This document shows positions 21,235-30,894 of a stretch of DNA of 64,000 bases, one piece after another. Position 1 is the first letter of the stretch; each line of letters starts with the position of its first letter. The stretch covers positions 94,072,476 to 94,136,475 of the forward strand of contig CM043944.1 of assembly GCA_014529385.2 (NCBI GenBank). Reading direction: 5' to 3'. The DNA is from Adiantum capillus-veneris. Taxonomy: Eukaryota > Streptophyta > Polypodiopsida > Polypodiales > Pteridaceae. The notes below the pieces were generated by a model. It did no database searches and was not told the origin of the DNA. It saw only the letters and a program-made list of their open reading frames with translations. Position numbers and translations under genes: made by a program.

Positions 21235-23430
21235 CTAGATCTCATGAATATCATCCCAATCCTCCTGCATAGGCTCATCCTCATGTGTAGATGCTGCCGC
21301 CTCTCCAAGCACCTCTGCCTCTGCCTCCATCTCCCACTGTAGAAAAGGGTCTGTCACTTTAGATGCTGACTTGCAAAGCATTCGTAAGTTTGCACTGACA
21401 AAAACAAGGTCATTTGCTTTCTCCACTCCAAGTCGGTTCCTCTTTCTAGATGCAATGTGGCTGTAAACACTCCACAATTGCTCCAAGCAAGAGGAGCTAA
21501 CCGCTTGGCTGAGAATGCGGATAGCAAGTCGCTGAAGATCGGGACCATCTGAACCATTTTCTTGCCACCACAAGACCGAGGAAATCTTGGTGCGATCAAT
21601 TTGGGCATCGGCAGTCCCAAATGATCCTCGCATATCCCTGTAAAATGCAAGCTGATCCTTGATTTTGCGCTGCATGTCTCTATCAGGGTGAAGCCTCTTC
21701 AAAATAGTGTTCCAATGTGTATTTACCTCTGAATCATGCTCCTGTCCTGCACCTTGGAACTCTGGATCCAACACAAAAGCTGCACCATGAAGAGGTGAAC
21801 TATAGGAGTTCCACCTGCTGCTGCATAGGTCTTTGATTTCTTCAAGCCTATCTGGGTCCTTCTCAAGATCTCCAAGCGCCTCGACCATGCGATCCATTGC
21901 TTCATAAACCTTGCCAACACAAGGTTGCATACGATCTATCACTCTAAGCAAGTGAATCACTGGTTTTACCATTTTGTCAAGAGTCTTGAGAGACTCCCAG
22001 AACTCTGGATCCTCTACCTTCTCTGTACAAATGATCCCTGCTGCTGTACGTGCATGGGAAGTCTCAGCAAACTCTGTACTGATGAAGAGCTGCCGCACTG
22101 CACTCTGACACTCCACAAATCGGCCTACCATAAGAAAGTTGTAGGCAAAGCGGGTCTCACAATACTTGAGAAGAACTTTCCCCCCCGACCGCTTCAAGAA
22201 CTCTGCTCGAAGGACGTTGTGGTTGTTGACAAAAGAAACCACTTTGGCTGTAGAGGCAAAGAGAGGCTCTATCCAAGGTAGTTTGCCGAAATCCTTCAGG
22301 AGGTTGTTAAGGCAATGCGCCATACAAAAGGACACCGTGATGTGGGGGTATGTGCCTTCTAAAATAGCCCCGGCTGCCCTGTTCGATGCCTCCCCATCAG
22401 TGACTAGCCCTATCACAAGTTCGGACCCAATGGTCTCTATGGCGGAGGCCCACTCTCCTGCAAGGACATCGGCTGATTTTCCTGTTTCTGTAGCATCATG
22501 GGAGTGGGCAAAATACATTTCCCCTTTGGAATAGGCAACAATGCCATGAATGGATCTCCTCCTGGTGTCGCTCCATCCATCCGCAATGAGGGTCACTCCA
22601 TACTTGGTCCATTGCCTCTTCATGTTAAGGGTTGCCGTCTCCACAACGGCCTTCTCTCTATCGAGTACGAGTAGTGCGGAGGGCCTCGGAAGAGGGTGGC
22701 ACATATCGTGCCCCATACTCTCCTATCCTTGTGCACATAGTCTTGAAGTACTCCGACCTACACATAAGAGGTAACACATAGGTATTAGGATTCAAAGTTA
22801 AATTAATAAACTGGTCAATATATCTAAATCCAAAAATGGAGGAATGTCTTACCGAGCCTTTATGAAGGGAATGTGGTCATGATAGAAGAAGCGTGCAACA
22901 CTTGCATCCACATCCTCCTTCCTTTTCGGATCCCAAGTGGCATGTAGAGTGCGTTGGTGCGGCTTGGGAGTGGAGACCGGCGTAGTATTAGGGGTTGAGA
23001 ATGGCGATCGAAATGATGTCGCCCCCGTCTCCGCCGTCGCCGCATTACTATTACCACCGATGGATGAAGAAGGTGTAGAAGAGGGAAAGAGCAAATTGTT
23101 GGGGTCGATTGCGGGGCGCTTTGGCTTGGCCGCATTCTTCTCTTCCTTGTTGGCTTTGATGGCGGCATTCTTGGCTTGAAAGACCTTCAACAAATGCTCG
23201 TTGACCTCCTTGCATATTGCCACTTGTTGTCCCTCTAGCTTAAGGAGGTGAGCGCGGACTTTGGTTGTGCTGGATTGCCTCTCGAAGCCGCATAGTTTGC
23301 ACTTCCATGCACGGGCACCACCGGACTTTCCCAACACTCGGGAATGCACTTCGTCCCACCATGATACTTCCTCCTCCTTCTTCTTCGCACCCAAGGGCAC
23401 ACGTTCACTTGATGCGGAAGCTTGCGCCAT
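21235..23430 (-). pseudogene. hAT2 transposase (BED finger, DUF659, hAT dimerisation), one frameshift
   Basis: Exon 1 (23430 to about 22853, true ATG at 23430) has a BED-type zinc finger (WKCKLCGFE with later basic residues) and a Ser/Thr/Pro linker. Intron 1 runs from the GTAAGA donor at about 22852 to a TGTGTAG acceptor at about 22744. Exon 2 has the RNase-H-like DUF659 core (YGVTLIADGWSDTRRRS, VIGLVTDGEASNRAAG, FCMAHCLNNLLKDFGKL). The C-terminal dimerisation domain (SVLWWQ, LAIRILSQAVSSSCLEQLWS, ANDLVFVSANLRML) follows, with an acidic end. Spliced exon 2 enters in the frame GARYVPPSSEALRTT, then an extra base at about 22668 shifts it before LDREKA. Otherwise it is open to the stop, so it is close to functional. 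Confidence 0.85.
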
Positions 23431-23439
23431 GTGAGACTC

Positions 23440-23830
23440 GAGAGAGGGAGGGAGCTTGAGAGAGAAAGGGAGAGGGACTCGGGAGAGATAGGGAGAGGGA
23501 GAGGGAGAGATGGAGTGATAGGGAGAGAGAGATTAGGGAGATATGTATTATGGAGAGATGGCGAGCCGTGAGAGAGAGAGGAAAAGGGAGAGATGGAGAG
23601 AGGGAGAGTGAGCTTTCACTTGAGCCTTGAGGCTTAAAGCCTTGAGGCCCAAGGGAGAAGGAGAGAGAGCTTGAAGCCTTGAAGGTTGAGCCTTGAGGCT
23701 TGAGGAACTTGGAAGAGGCTAGAGCCGACGTAGAGAGCTTGAGCCTTGAGGGAAGGATGAGGCTATGAGCTCTCAACCTTGCCCTTGAGGCATTATATAG
23801 GAGTTAGAGTCTACCCCTCCCTCAAACGTT
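23440..23830 (-). other. hAT2 5' untranslated/promoter stretch, GA-rich
   Basis: Upstream of the transposase ATG on the minus strand lies about 0.35 kb of CT/GA-rich low-complexity sequence (GGGAGAGA-type). A 'cttgaggc' word recurs at about 23620-23720, and TATATAG is visible at about 23796 on the plus strand. It probably holds the transposase promoter. The open frame across it is a compositional artefact. Confidence 0.5.
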
Positions 23831-24099
23831 CAAAAACAGTCCCTAAACGCTCCCTGTTTTTTTAAAAAAACGGTCATTTTTTTCAAATTTGAAATCTGCC
23901 GTTCCCGTTCCGTTCCGCTCACGCGTTCCCGTTCCGATTCGTCCGTTCCCTGCCCGTTCCGCCCAGCCGTTCTGGTTACACCCAGGAACGGAACGCCGTT
24001 CCGTTGCTGTTTCCGTTTCGGGGACCCAAGTTGGCCGGGAACGTGTTCCGGGAACGGGAGGGGTCCGTTCCGCCCGTTCCCTGTTACTCTGATAGAAAT

Positions 24100-25755
24100 A
24101 TGACCAGGCTGCTCGCATATAAAGCATTTGTTTTCAGCCATTAGGACCTTCTTTTCCTCGAGCGACTTGCGCACAAAAGGCTTCCTTTTCTGTTTCTTTG
24201 CCTGCGCTCCAGAAGTCCCAGCTGAATCCTTGTCTTTGGTGGCCTGTTCTGACCCCTGTGACGCATCAGGAGCCGTTTTCACAAAGGGTTTCTTCGCTGA
24301 ATTTTTCTTTTGCTGCCCTCCTTTATCACTGCTCGGAAATCCACTGTCCTCTCCTTTCAACAGGGCAAGACCAGTGTTCGCAACTTCCATAAGCTGAGTA
24401 AGGGTAGCCACTCTGTTCTTTGTACAGTAATCGCGAAGCCCTTTAGGCAGCCCACAACAATACTTCTCTATCTGCTCTGTCAATGGCACAAATCTGTAGG
24501 AGGTCACTGAGAGTAATGCTTTACAAAACCTCCTATTGTACTCCAGCAAGCTCTTGCACGAAGCTGCCGTAAGCTGGTGCCAATCTGTCAGGACATCGGC
24601 TTCAAATTCATTTGATAGCCAAGCAGATGCAAACATTTGCTTGAAGTAAACCCAAGTGGCGGGTGCCTGTCCTTGCATTAACAATGTCGTCCACCATGTA
24701 AGCGCATTGTCCTTTAAGAAAGTGGCAGCTTTCCTGACCTTCGAGGCCTCTGTAAAATTCCCTCCCGCATAAGCTGTATCAAACTGCTGGAGGAAAGTGA
24801 GTGCCTTTGTCTTATCCTCGAAACCACTGAAGGTACTGAACTTTACTGCTGCACCACCTTTTTTGTAAGCCTTCGGCTTCTCTAGTGCCCCCAAGTTGTC
24901 ATACGGGATGGTCTGCAACATGGGCACTGTACTAGGCATGATCGGCACGCCTTGGCCATTCACATTTTGCGTCAGAGGTGCGATATCTGGCTGCTGTCCA
25001 GAAAAACCAGCCATGCCAAAATGACCCTGTGGCACCCCAAACTGGCCCTGGTTGCCATGGAAACCTTGCTGCATGCCGATAGTACCATACATGGGGTTTG
25101 GCATGATGCCTTGCATACCCCCGAACACTGTTCCTGGCATGTACGGCTGACTTCCAGACGCATAACCAGCCATACTTTGGAACACTGATCCACCCCCGAA
25201 ATACCCAGGATGTACCGTGGGTGGTGGAAAAACTGAGTGCATAGCCTGGTATCCAGCTCCCTGTCCATTCAAGACAGCATGCTGGCTCTGAAAGGTGGCG
25301 GGCTGAACTGGCATAACCTGTGGAATAGGCGTTCTAGCCACCTGTTCAAGCACGGGAGGAACCTGCTTTGGAGCCCCCGACTCCGCAACATGCGAGTGTT
25401 CCCTTTCCTCCTGCGCCTCATGAAGTACCTGGGCTTGAGCTTCAACAAGCTCCGTACGCGGCGTAGGTTGCCTATTTTGCTGTTGCACTGGTGGCGCTTG
25501 CAAGAATTCCATAAACCTCGGATTCTGCACCAGCTGCGAAAAGACATTCACCGTGGCAACTAACTGAGTCTTAAACGCATCATCCTCAAGTTGCCCTGTC
25601 ATAAAGCCCTGTACTACTGGAGGGACATTCACGTTGACAGGAGGTGCAGACTGACGTGGCCGTGAGCTCTCGCCAATCTCAAAAACCATAGGAATCTCCT
25701 GCCTGTCCTTTGGAGAGGAACCCTCTTCCATAATTCCCTTCCCCTTGTCGGCCAT
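24100..25755 (-). pseudogene. R1 gag, interrupted at the CCHC knuckle by hAT2
   Basis: First ATG of the frame is at 25755 (MADKGKGIMEEG). Residues 1-130 are mixed and charged. About 140-290 is a Gly/Gln/Met/Pro-rich spacer (GMQGIMPNPMYGTIG). The capsid core follows (AVKFSTFSGFEDKTKALTFLQQFD, ALTWWTTLLMQG, MFASAWLSNEFEADV, DWHQLTAASCKSLLEYNRRFCKAL). After a Lys-rich linker comes the start of the knuckle, CFICEQPGH, cut by hAT2; the rest is on the other side at 20730. This is the only gag in the window with an unbroken frame over its full capsid region. Confidence 0.9.
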
Positions 25756-25835
25756 AGTGTAATCCCCGCGTTCTTGCACTGTGTGTCTTTACCCTGAACA
25801 ATCCAGGCTCACTCTTTGAGGAAAAAGTGATTGAT

Positions 25836-25853
25836 GTCCCGGCAACGGAACCA
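25836..25853 (-). other. R1 primer binding site complementary to tRNA-Glu
   Basis: On the plus strand the 18 bases GTCCCGGCAACGGAACCA directly abut the LTR. As I recall the sequence, they are the 3' end of plant tRNA-Glu including CCA. The minus-strand primer site is the complement. Other elements in the window use initiator tRNA-Met. Confidence 0.8.
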
Positions 25854-27324
25854 TGAAACCGGCCCGTAGGGCGGTAGGCGTTGGCTTTCACTCGAAATTC
25901 TTTACTTTATACACACACACACAGTACTTTGCAAAGAAAACCTGCGACGGGAGTTAACACTTGAATACACACACGGCTCGGAGTTAGAATGCTCCGAGCA
26001 GACGCCGACAACCTGTAGGCCCCAAAATTGGTGCCCCTTTCGGTATTTCTTTATTCTTTAGGAGGGTAAATTACAAGGTAAGGTCCTGGGAATCCTTCAT
26101 GTGTATCCACCTAGATACCATTTGATTTGGCCAAATTTCGGCAGCATAACAGCCCCAAAACTTGCGCGAAACCAATTCCCCTGCTGGAACTCGCTTGCAC
26201 TGTCGTATACCCTCTGATTCCTGTCCAAAAACAGTAAATTCAGCACGCTGTATTTACTGGTTTTTGCCCTGTTTTCAGCCCCAAACAGTCCCCTAACTGT
26301 CCTCTGCCAGTGGGGCATGATTCCCAATGGTCTTGGCGTCCGTATGGCTGAAAAACAGTGAATTTACAGCGCATACACAGCGCTGATTTTGCACCTGTAC
26401 GGTGAGGTTATGACCCTCACCAATGCCTGCTTTGGAGCAGCAGTTAGCTACCCCTGTTCCTGCTCAAGGAGGCTCTTGCCTCAGCACAAAAGCATGAACC
26501 CACACAACTGTACATCAATCAAATGAGTAGCCCTCTTGTGGGGCATCACATAACTGCACGTAGGGGAGAGAGAGAGCAGTGTGTAGTGTGCAGGGTATCA
26601 CTCGTAGCACCACACTGTACATGAGAGGGAAAGAAAGCACTCCATAGCTCTTAACCTGTGACAGGTTGCAAATGAGGCCTCTCCCAGCTTAAAAATCAGC
26701 GCCCATTTTTCTGCAAGAGGAAAGTTCACGAAAATGTGACACTTGGCGCATTTTCAAGCATTTTCCCGTTTCGGGTTTGCTACTTAAAAATATCCTGACC
26801 GGTTGCCCAGTTGACTTCGCGGCAGAGTTATAAAATGTTCCCCTAGTCATACCGGAGGTAATGACGCGAACACATTTCCCGGCCCAAAATAGCAGTTCCC
26901 TAAATTTTAAGAGATGCTTCCGTTGGGCTCCCGCTGGTCTTCTGACCATCTATCCTCATTGGGACCGCATCCGAAAGTATCCAAAACTGTCGGATACTTT
27001 TTGTTGGTAGTCCCACCTTGACTTTACGCCTTAATTGAGTTCACTTCCTAGTATCCACCAACTTGCTAAGTGCGACGGGGGAACCTATATGATCTTGCTC
27101 TGAGCCTAGACATCCTCTTACCATACGAATTCCAGTGCCGACCACTTCCCGTCTGCGGGTGAATCTACCGTTAACATTGGCCATACAATGTCCGACCGTT
27201 TGCTACTTCAAAAAGAGGGTCTCAAAACAAATAAAATAAACCCCATTGGAAAGAAACCAACAACCAAGGTTAGCAGTTGCCACATCTTTGTGACATGGTT
27301 AATAACTGCCACGTCCTCGTGACA
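25854..27324 (-). repeat. R1 5' LTR (L2 family)
   Basis: 1471 bp. On the minus strand it runs from TGTCACGAGGACG to GGCCGGTTTCA. Its outer end carries a tandem duplication of about 29 bp (27267-27295 against 27296-27324). The L2 family recurs as solo LTRs at 32991-35920 and 34255-35729, as the 3' LTR of G4b (49973-58507) and as a fragment at 42703-42752. Confidence 0.9.
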
Positions 27325-28369
27325 TGATGGGTGACGGGTGCATCAGTAAGGGGGCATCCCGTAGGCTAAGGAGGAAATCCGAACTGAGTAAGAAAATACG
27401 CGTAAGAACGCAAGCACAAGAATAAAGATGGGTTCAATGACGCTTTTTACGAAAAGCAAGAACGGTCGCGGGATGACAGATGTTTTCCCGCGAGGAGTCT
27501 ATGTCTGCATTGCATCTGTGTCGTGTCCTGCACCCGGGGACGCCTGGAATGTGTCTGTGTAGCATGGTTTTCATTGACTAAGTGAGTTTTTAAAGTTTGA
27601 ACAGGTTCACACTTTATTTTATTAAAGTGGCCGGTCACTTTTAAGTGACCGGGCCTTTATTAATAAAATAAAGCAAGTACTTAAAAAAAAGGCAGCGCTA
27701 GAAAAGCTACGCAGAGGGGGGGGTGAATTTGCGATCTTTCTCTCTCCTCTCTCTAGGAGCGCTGGCTCTGCTTTCTGGGCCGCTATTCTCGCCAGGTGCC
27801 AGAGCCTATAAAAGGGCAGCAAGCATTCCAGTTTTCATACGCCGGAAGCAGCAGGAAGTGCAAGCGCTGGGATTCTGGAGTAGAGACTGGCGACGGAATT
27901 TGCAAGTGCTCGCGTGACGACTGAGTACGGAGGTTGATTTTCTGAGCAAGGAGCGATAGGTATAAGGTGTTGATACGCATTGAGAATTGCTGCTTTGTGT
28001 GGTTTGTTTTGCAGGAATCTCCCGTCTCACGGGAAGGCCCTTCACGGGAAGTACGGCTTCACGCCTAAGTCCCTTACGGGAAAGTATGGCTTTGCGCCTA
28101 AGTCCCTCACGGGAAAGAACGACCTTGTGCCCAAGCCCTTTACGGGAAAGCACGACCTTTGGGTCTAAGACTACAGAACGGAGGGGTTTCCTCGGGTTCT
28201 CGTGCTTGTATAAGAATTCTCCCTGAATAAAAGAATACTCTTAACGGGGGGGGACCAGCCCATCTTCTGGTCCCCAATACTGTGTCGATCTCCTCCCTTC
28301 TCTCATGTTTTCAAACAATTATAATTTTCAGATTTTCTAAGTGCTCGTGTATGCTCCCGTTTTGTGACA
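27325..28369 (+). repeat. F1 3' LTR, right part
   Basis: Starts with the second TGATG of the R1 target duplication and continues the F1 LTR to TTTTGTGACA. It includes the palindrome (27612-27673), TATA box (near 27807), minisatellite (about 28023-28168) and AATAAA. It is followed by ATTTG, the right target duplication of F1. Confidence 0.92.
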
Positions 28370-28374
28370 ATTTG

Positions 28375-28403
28375 TGCAATCTAAAGTAAATACCTCTCTA
28401 GCG

Positions 28404-28447
<44 letters not shown>

Positions 28448-28494
28448 CTTGGAGGGGGGTTTGGGATCTTATCTGGTGTAGTCCTCTCTCTCTA

Positions 28495-28548
<54 letters not shown>

Positions 28549-28556
28549 CCTTTACT

Positions 28557-28638
<82 letters not shown>

Positions 28639-28753
28639 CATCGCACAATTCTCATGAAGTAAAAGGAACTCTCATTCTATAAAAAGAATCTTGAGTACGC
28701 GCTAAGCACTCATCCTGAGCACACACCATTAATCACTTCCGCTGCACATAACA
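28375..28753 (+). repeat. L0 LTR of F0, second part, with long simple repeats
   Basis: Continues 10146-10501 after the F1 insertion. It contains 41 consecutive G (28407-28447), then CT-rich, (CA)n at about 28512-28547 and a long (CT)n at about 28558-28634, and ends at ...CACATAACA (28753) next to the primer site. In the other L0 copy (3614-4047) the same position has only about six G and short CT runs. Confidence 0.8.
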
Positions 28754-28754
28754 T

Positions 28755-28768
28755 TGGTATCAGAGCTC
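28755..28768 (+). other. F0 primer binding site (tRNA-iMet)
   Basis: TGGTATCAGAGCTC one base after the L0 LTR end, exact in its first 12 bases to the initiator tRNA-Met complement. It fixes the LTR end and the start of the F0 internal region. Confidence 0.9.
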
Positions 28769-29262
28769 TTTGGCAGTGTTCGGTATCATCACTCAAGAAA
28801 AGAAACTAAAGAATCTCTCTCAGATTCATTTTGTCAAAGAATCTTCGTGTCCCTCCCCCGGACTTATTAGCCACTCCCACCCTTAGTCCATCGCGCATCG
28901 AAAGTGCTCCTGTCTTTATCGCTCTGTCTTAAGGGCAATTAAGCCATAAAGAACAACATAATTTTTTTTTTGCTTGTTTGAGATTGCACGTAACCCAAGA
29001 CCACTTGGGCATGTCGATCTCTCTAATCTGTGTTTTTGAAGAGTGATAGATAACCCAGAAAAGAAGGGCTTGTCTAGCCTCTCCTCGTTCCTCTTTTCCA
29101 CTCATTGAGAGGAGACGTTGCACATTGTGGCAGGCTAATCAATGTGAGGTGGGAAAAGAAAGTTTGGTATGAGCGCCAGGCTGCTAAAGGTTCACTTGCA
29201 GGAAGGAGTTGAGCTTGGGTAAGAGAAAAGTCTTCTTAAACGCAGATTGCAAGCAATATCAA

Positions 29263-29397
29263 GTATCGAAGAACCCAAGTATCCAAGTGGCAAGTACCCC
29301 AAGAACCCAAGTACCCAAGTACCTCAAGAACCCAAGTACCCGAGTACCCCAAGTACCCAAGTATCCTAAGTACCCCAAGTATCGAAGTACTCAGTGC
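29263..29397 (+). repeat. Short tandem repeat, AAGTACCC-type unit
   Basis: About fifteen degenerate copies of an 8-9 bp unit (AAGTACCC with variants AAGAACCC, AAGTATCC). It lies within an open frame in the F0 leader/gag start. Confidence 0.85.
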
Positions 29398-29516
29398 ATG
29401 GTCATCACCAGAAGCGGAATGGATATCTTGCGTGAAGGTGATGAGAGTGGAATTGGAAAAGAAGAAGTCTCTACACCTCGAGGATGGTTTTCAGATCCTC
29501 CTTCATCCCCATCTGC

Positions 29517-29647
29517 CATAGTCACAAGGGACGCGTCCCGAGGAGTGGGGACGGGGACGCGGCTCAAATGGATTTTTAGGGTAAAAAAGAGGGCGGGATG
29601 GCAAGTGGGGACGGGAAGCCCAAAAATGGGCGTCCCCTGTGACTATC
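29517..29647. mobile_element. hAT-like MITE (family 2, copy 1)
   Basis: 131 bp with inverted ends CATAGTCACAAGGGACG and (inverted) GATAGTCACAGGGGACG, flanked by an exact 8-bp duplication CCATCTGC (29509-29516 and 29648-29655). It is G-rich with internal GGGGACGGG words and no coding capacity. A second copy with the same ends and core is at 58007-58142. Confidence 0.9.
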
Positions 29648-29677
29648 CCATCTGCCCCATAGATTCCACCAAATACA

Positions 29678-30362
29678 ATGGAGACTTTGATGAAGTCCAT
29701 GATAGAGGTGATGCTACAACAAGAGACTCAACGGGCAGCAATTGAAAGGGAAAGAATGGCTCTAGAGAGGGAATGCGAAGAAAAGAGGGCAGCTATGGAG
29801 CTAGAGCGTGAGCAAGCACGCGAGGCTCAAAGCATAGCGGTTGAAGAAAAGAGGGCAACTATGGAGCTAGAGCATGAGCAAGCACGTGAAGCTCAACGCA
29901 TAGCGGCTGAAGAAAAGAGGGCAGCTATGGAGCTAGAGCGTGAGGCGTTGCGAGATCAATGCATGCAAGGATTGGTTCTACAAGTACTCTTCTCGAAGAA
30001 CGAGCCACTCAAGAAGGTCATCACGTAGTCCAGGTAGAGACGAGGACTCCAACAATCCAGTCAATGAGAAGTTGACTTTCAGTAAGTATGATGGTAAGAT
30101 GCATGCCTCTGTGATTCATTCTTGGTTGCATCAATTTAATGCTTACTTTGCGACTAACAAGAAAAACAGTAACAACAAAGTTTTGAGTGTTGCCATGTAT
30201 TTATCATATGATACCATTGATTGGTATCAGTCCTGGCAAGAGGCACAGTTGGCTGAGCATCTTGATCATGCCACGAATGGCGAGCCAATGTCTTTCAGTT
30301 GGGTCGATTTCCAAGACAAGCTCAAGGCTCGTTTTATGCCATCGCAGTACCCTGGTCCTTGA
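29678..30362 (+). pseudogene. F0 gag with tandem coiled-coil repeat
   Basis: The first part is highly charged and built from a 22-residue repeat (EEKRAAMELEREQAREAQ-type; 66-bp units starting about 29777, 29843 and 29909), predicted as a long coiled coil. A frame change near 29990 leads to a capsid-like section (LTFSKYDGKMHASVIHSWLHQFNAYF, VAMYLSYDTIDWYQSW, WVDFQDKLKARFMPSQYP), the retrotrans_gag pattern. A stop at about 30360 and frame changes then break it, with further gag (RKEAFLFGLDEYIK) at 30400-30534. Confidence 0.75.
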
Positions 30363-30585
30363 TCAGTTGAAAGAGGATAGGAGAGGCCTTAAGAAAAATG
30401 GAACTCCCATTATGTCTTTTTCTAGTAGTATTTTGTGGATTGATGTTCAATTGCGTAAATCAGATGAGGATCGCAAAGAAGCTTTCCTCTTTGGTTTGGA
30501 CGAGTACATCAAATACGACGTGCAACCCACATAAGAACCCACATAACCCACATCTTCTGTAAGTGTCATCAGTGAGAAAACTAAT

Positions 30586-30894
30586 GTGCCCCAAGTTTCT
30601 AATGATCATCTAGATGAGTCTTTCATGAAGTGTTATGGTCATGTGAATGGTCAACGCATTGTGATCTTGTTTAATTTTGGCAGTATGGATGAAGTGATTA
30701 GTGATTCTCTTGTGAAGAGCGCACAATTAGAAGCGATTTCAGTAGATCCCATTGTGGTATTTGGATTTGCTTCTGGCATGCACTCTTCACTTACGCATGA
30801 ATGTCCTAATGTGACCGTCTCAATTGAAAACGTAAGTTTTCGTCTCAAGTTTGTTGTTTCTTCTCTGCCTGGATGTGATATGATTTTGGCATGA
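30586..30894 (+). pseudogene. F0 aspartic protease, degenerate
   Basis: The frame MKCYGHVNGQRIVILFNFGSMDEVIS...SSLPGCDMILAM follows the retropepsin layout: strand, active-site loop, a long middle, then the GCDMILGM-like end. The catalytic Asp of the D(S/T)G loop is replaced by Asn (FNFGS), so it would be dead. Downstream 'WFKNFDPQVNWKEN' also resembles gypsy sequence after the protease, but out of frame. Confidence 0.65.

Larger units (their letters stand above)
20739..24091 (-). mobile_element. hAT2: DNA transposon of the hAT superfamily
   Basis: 3353 bp with an exact 8-bp target duplication ATAGAAAT (20731-20738 and 24092-24099), the hAT hallmark. Terminal inverted repeats are imperfect: left CAAAGTTACCCGGAACGGG, right end inverted CAGAGTAACAGGGAACGGG. 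Both ends carry many subterminal GGAACGG or CCGTTCC words (20754-20850 and 23900-24080), likely transposase-binding sites. It encodes one two-exon transposase on the minus strand. It interrupts the R1 gag knuckle right after CEQPGH, so it is younger than R1. Confidence 0.93.
16013..27324 (-). mobile_element. Ty3/gypsy chromovirus R1
   Basis: 11.3 kb minus-strand element inserted in the 3' LTR of F1. The target duplication TGATG is exact (16008-16012 and 27325-27329). Order on the minus strand: 5' LTR 27324-25854, tRNA-Glu primer site, gag, protease, RT, RNase H, integrase, chromodomain, truncated 3' LTR 17227-16013. hAT2 (20739-24091) sits in the gag knuckle. The LTRs are near identical where they overlap, so the insertion is young. 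Without hAT2 it is about 7.9 kb. Confidence 0.93.
10502..28369 (+). mobile_element. Ty3/gypsy chromovirus F1
   Basis: A full-length but defective gypsy element: 5' LTR 10502-11756, tRNA-Met primer site, shortened gag, pro-RT-RNaseH-integrase-chromodomain, 3' LTR starting at 15785. The 3' LTR is split by R1 (16013-27324) and ends at 28369. The 5-bp target duplication ATTTG is exact (10497-10501 and 28370-28374). The two LTRs differ by a few substitutions and small indels, so the insertion is fairly young. Without R1 and its target duplication the element is about 6.6 kb. Confidence 0.92.

Noticed and set aside
23405-23776. 123-codon minus-strand frame upstream of the hAT2 transposase
   Set aside because: Ser/Leu-rich low-complexity translation of GA-rich 5' sequence; it overlaps the real transposase start in another frame.
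25836-25853. Possible tRNA-Glu gene
   Set aside because: Only the last 18 bases of the tRNA match and they abut an LTR end. It is a primer site; there is no cloverleaf upstream.
28407-28447. Poly-G and CT/CA arrays as a telomere or satellite
   Set aside because: No telomere-type unit; the arrays are inside an LTR whose other copy has short versions.
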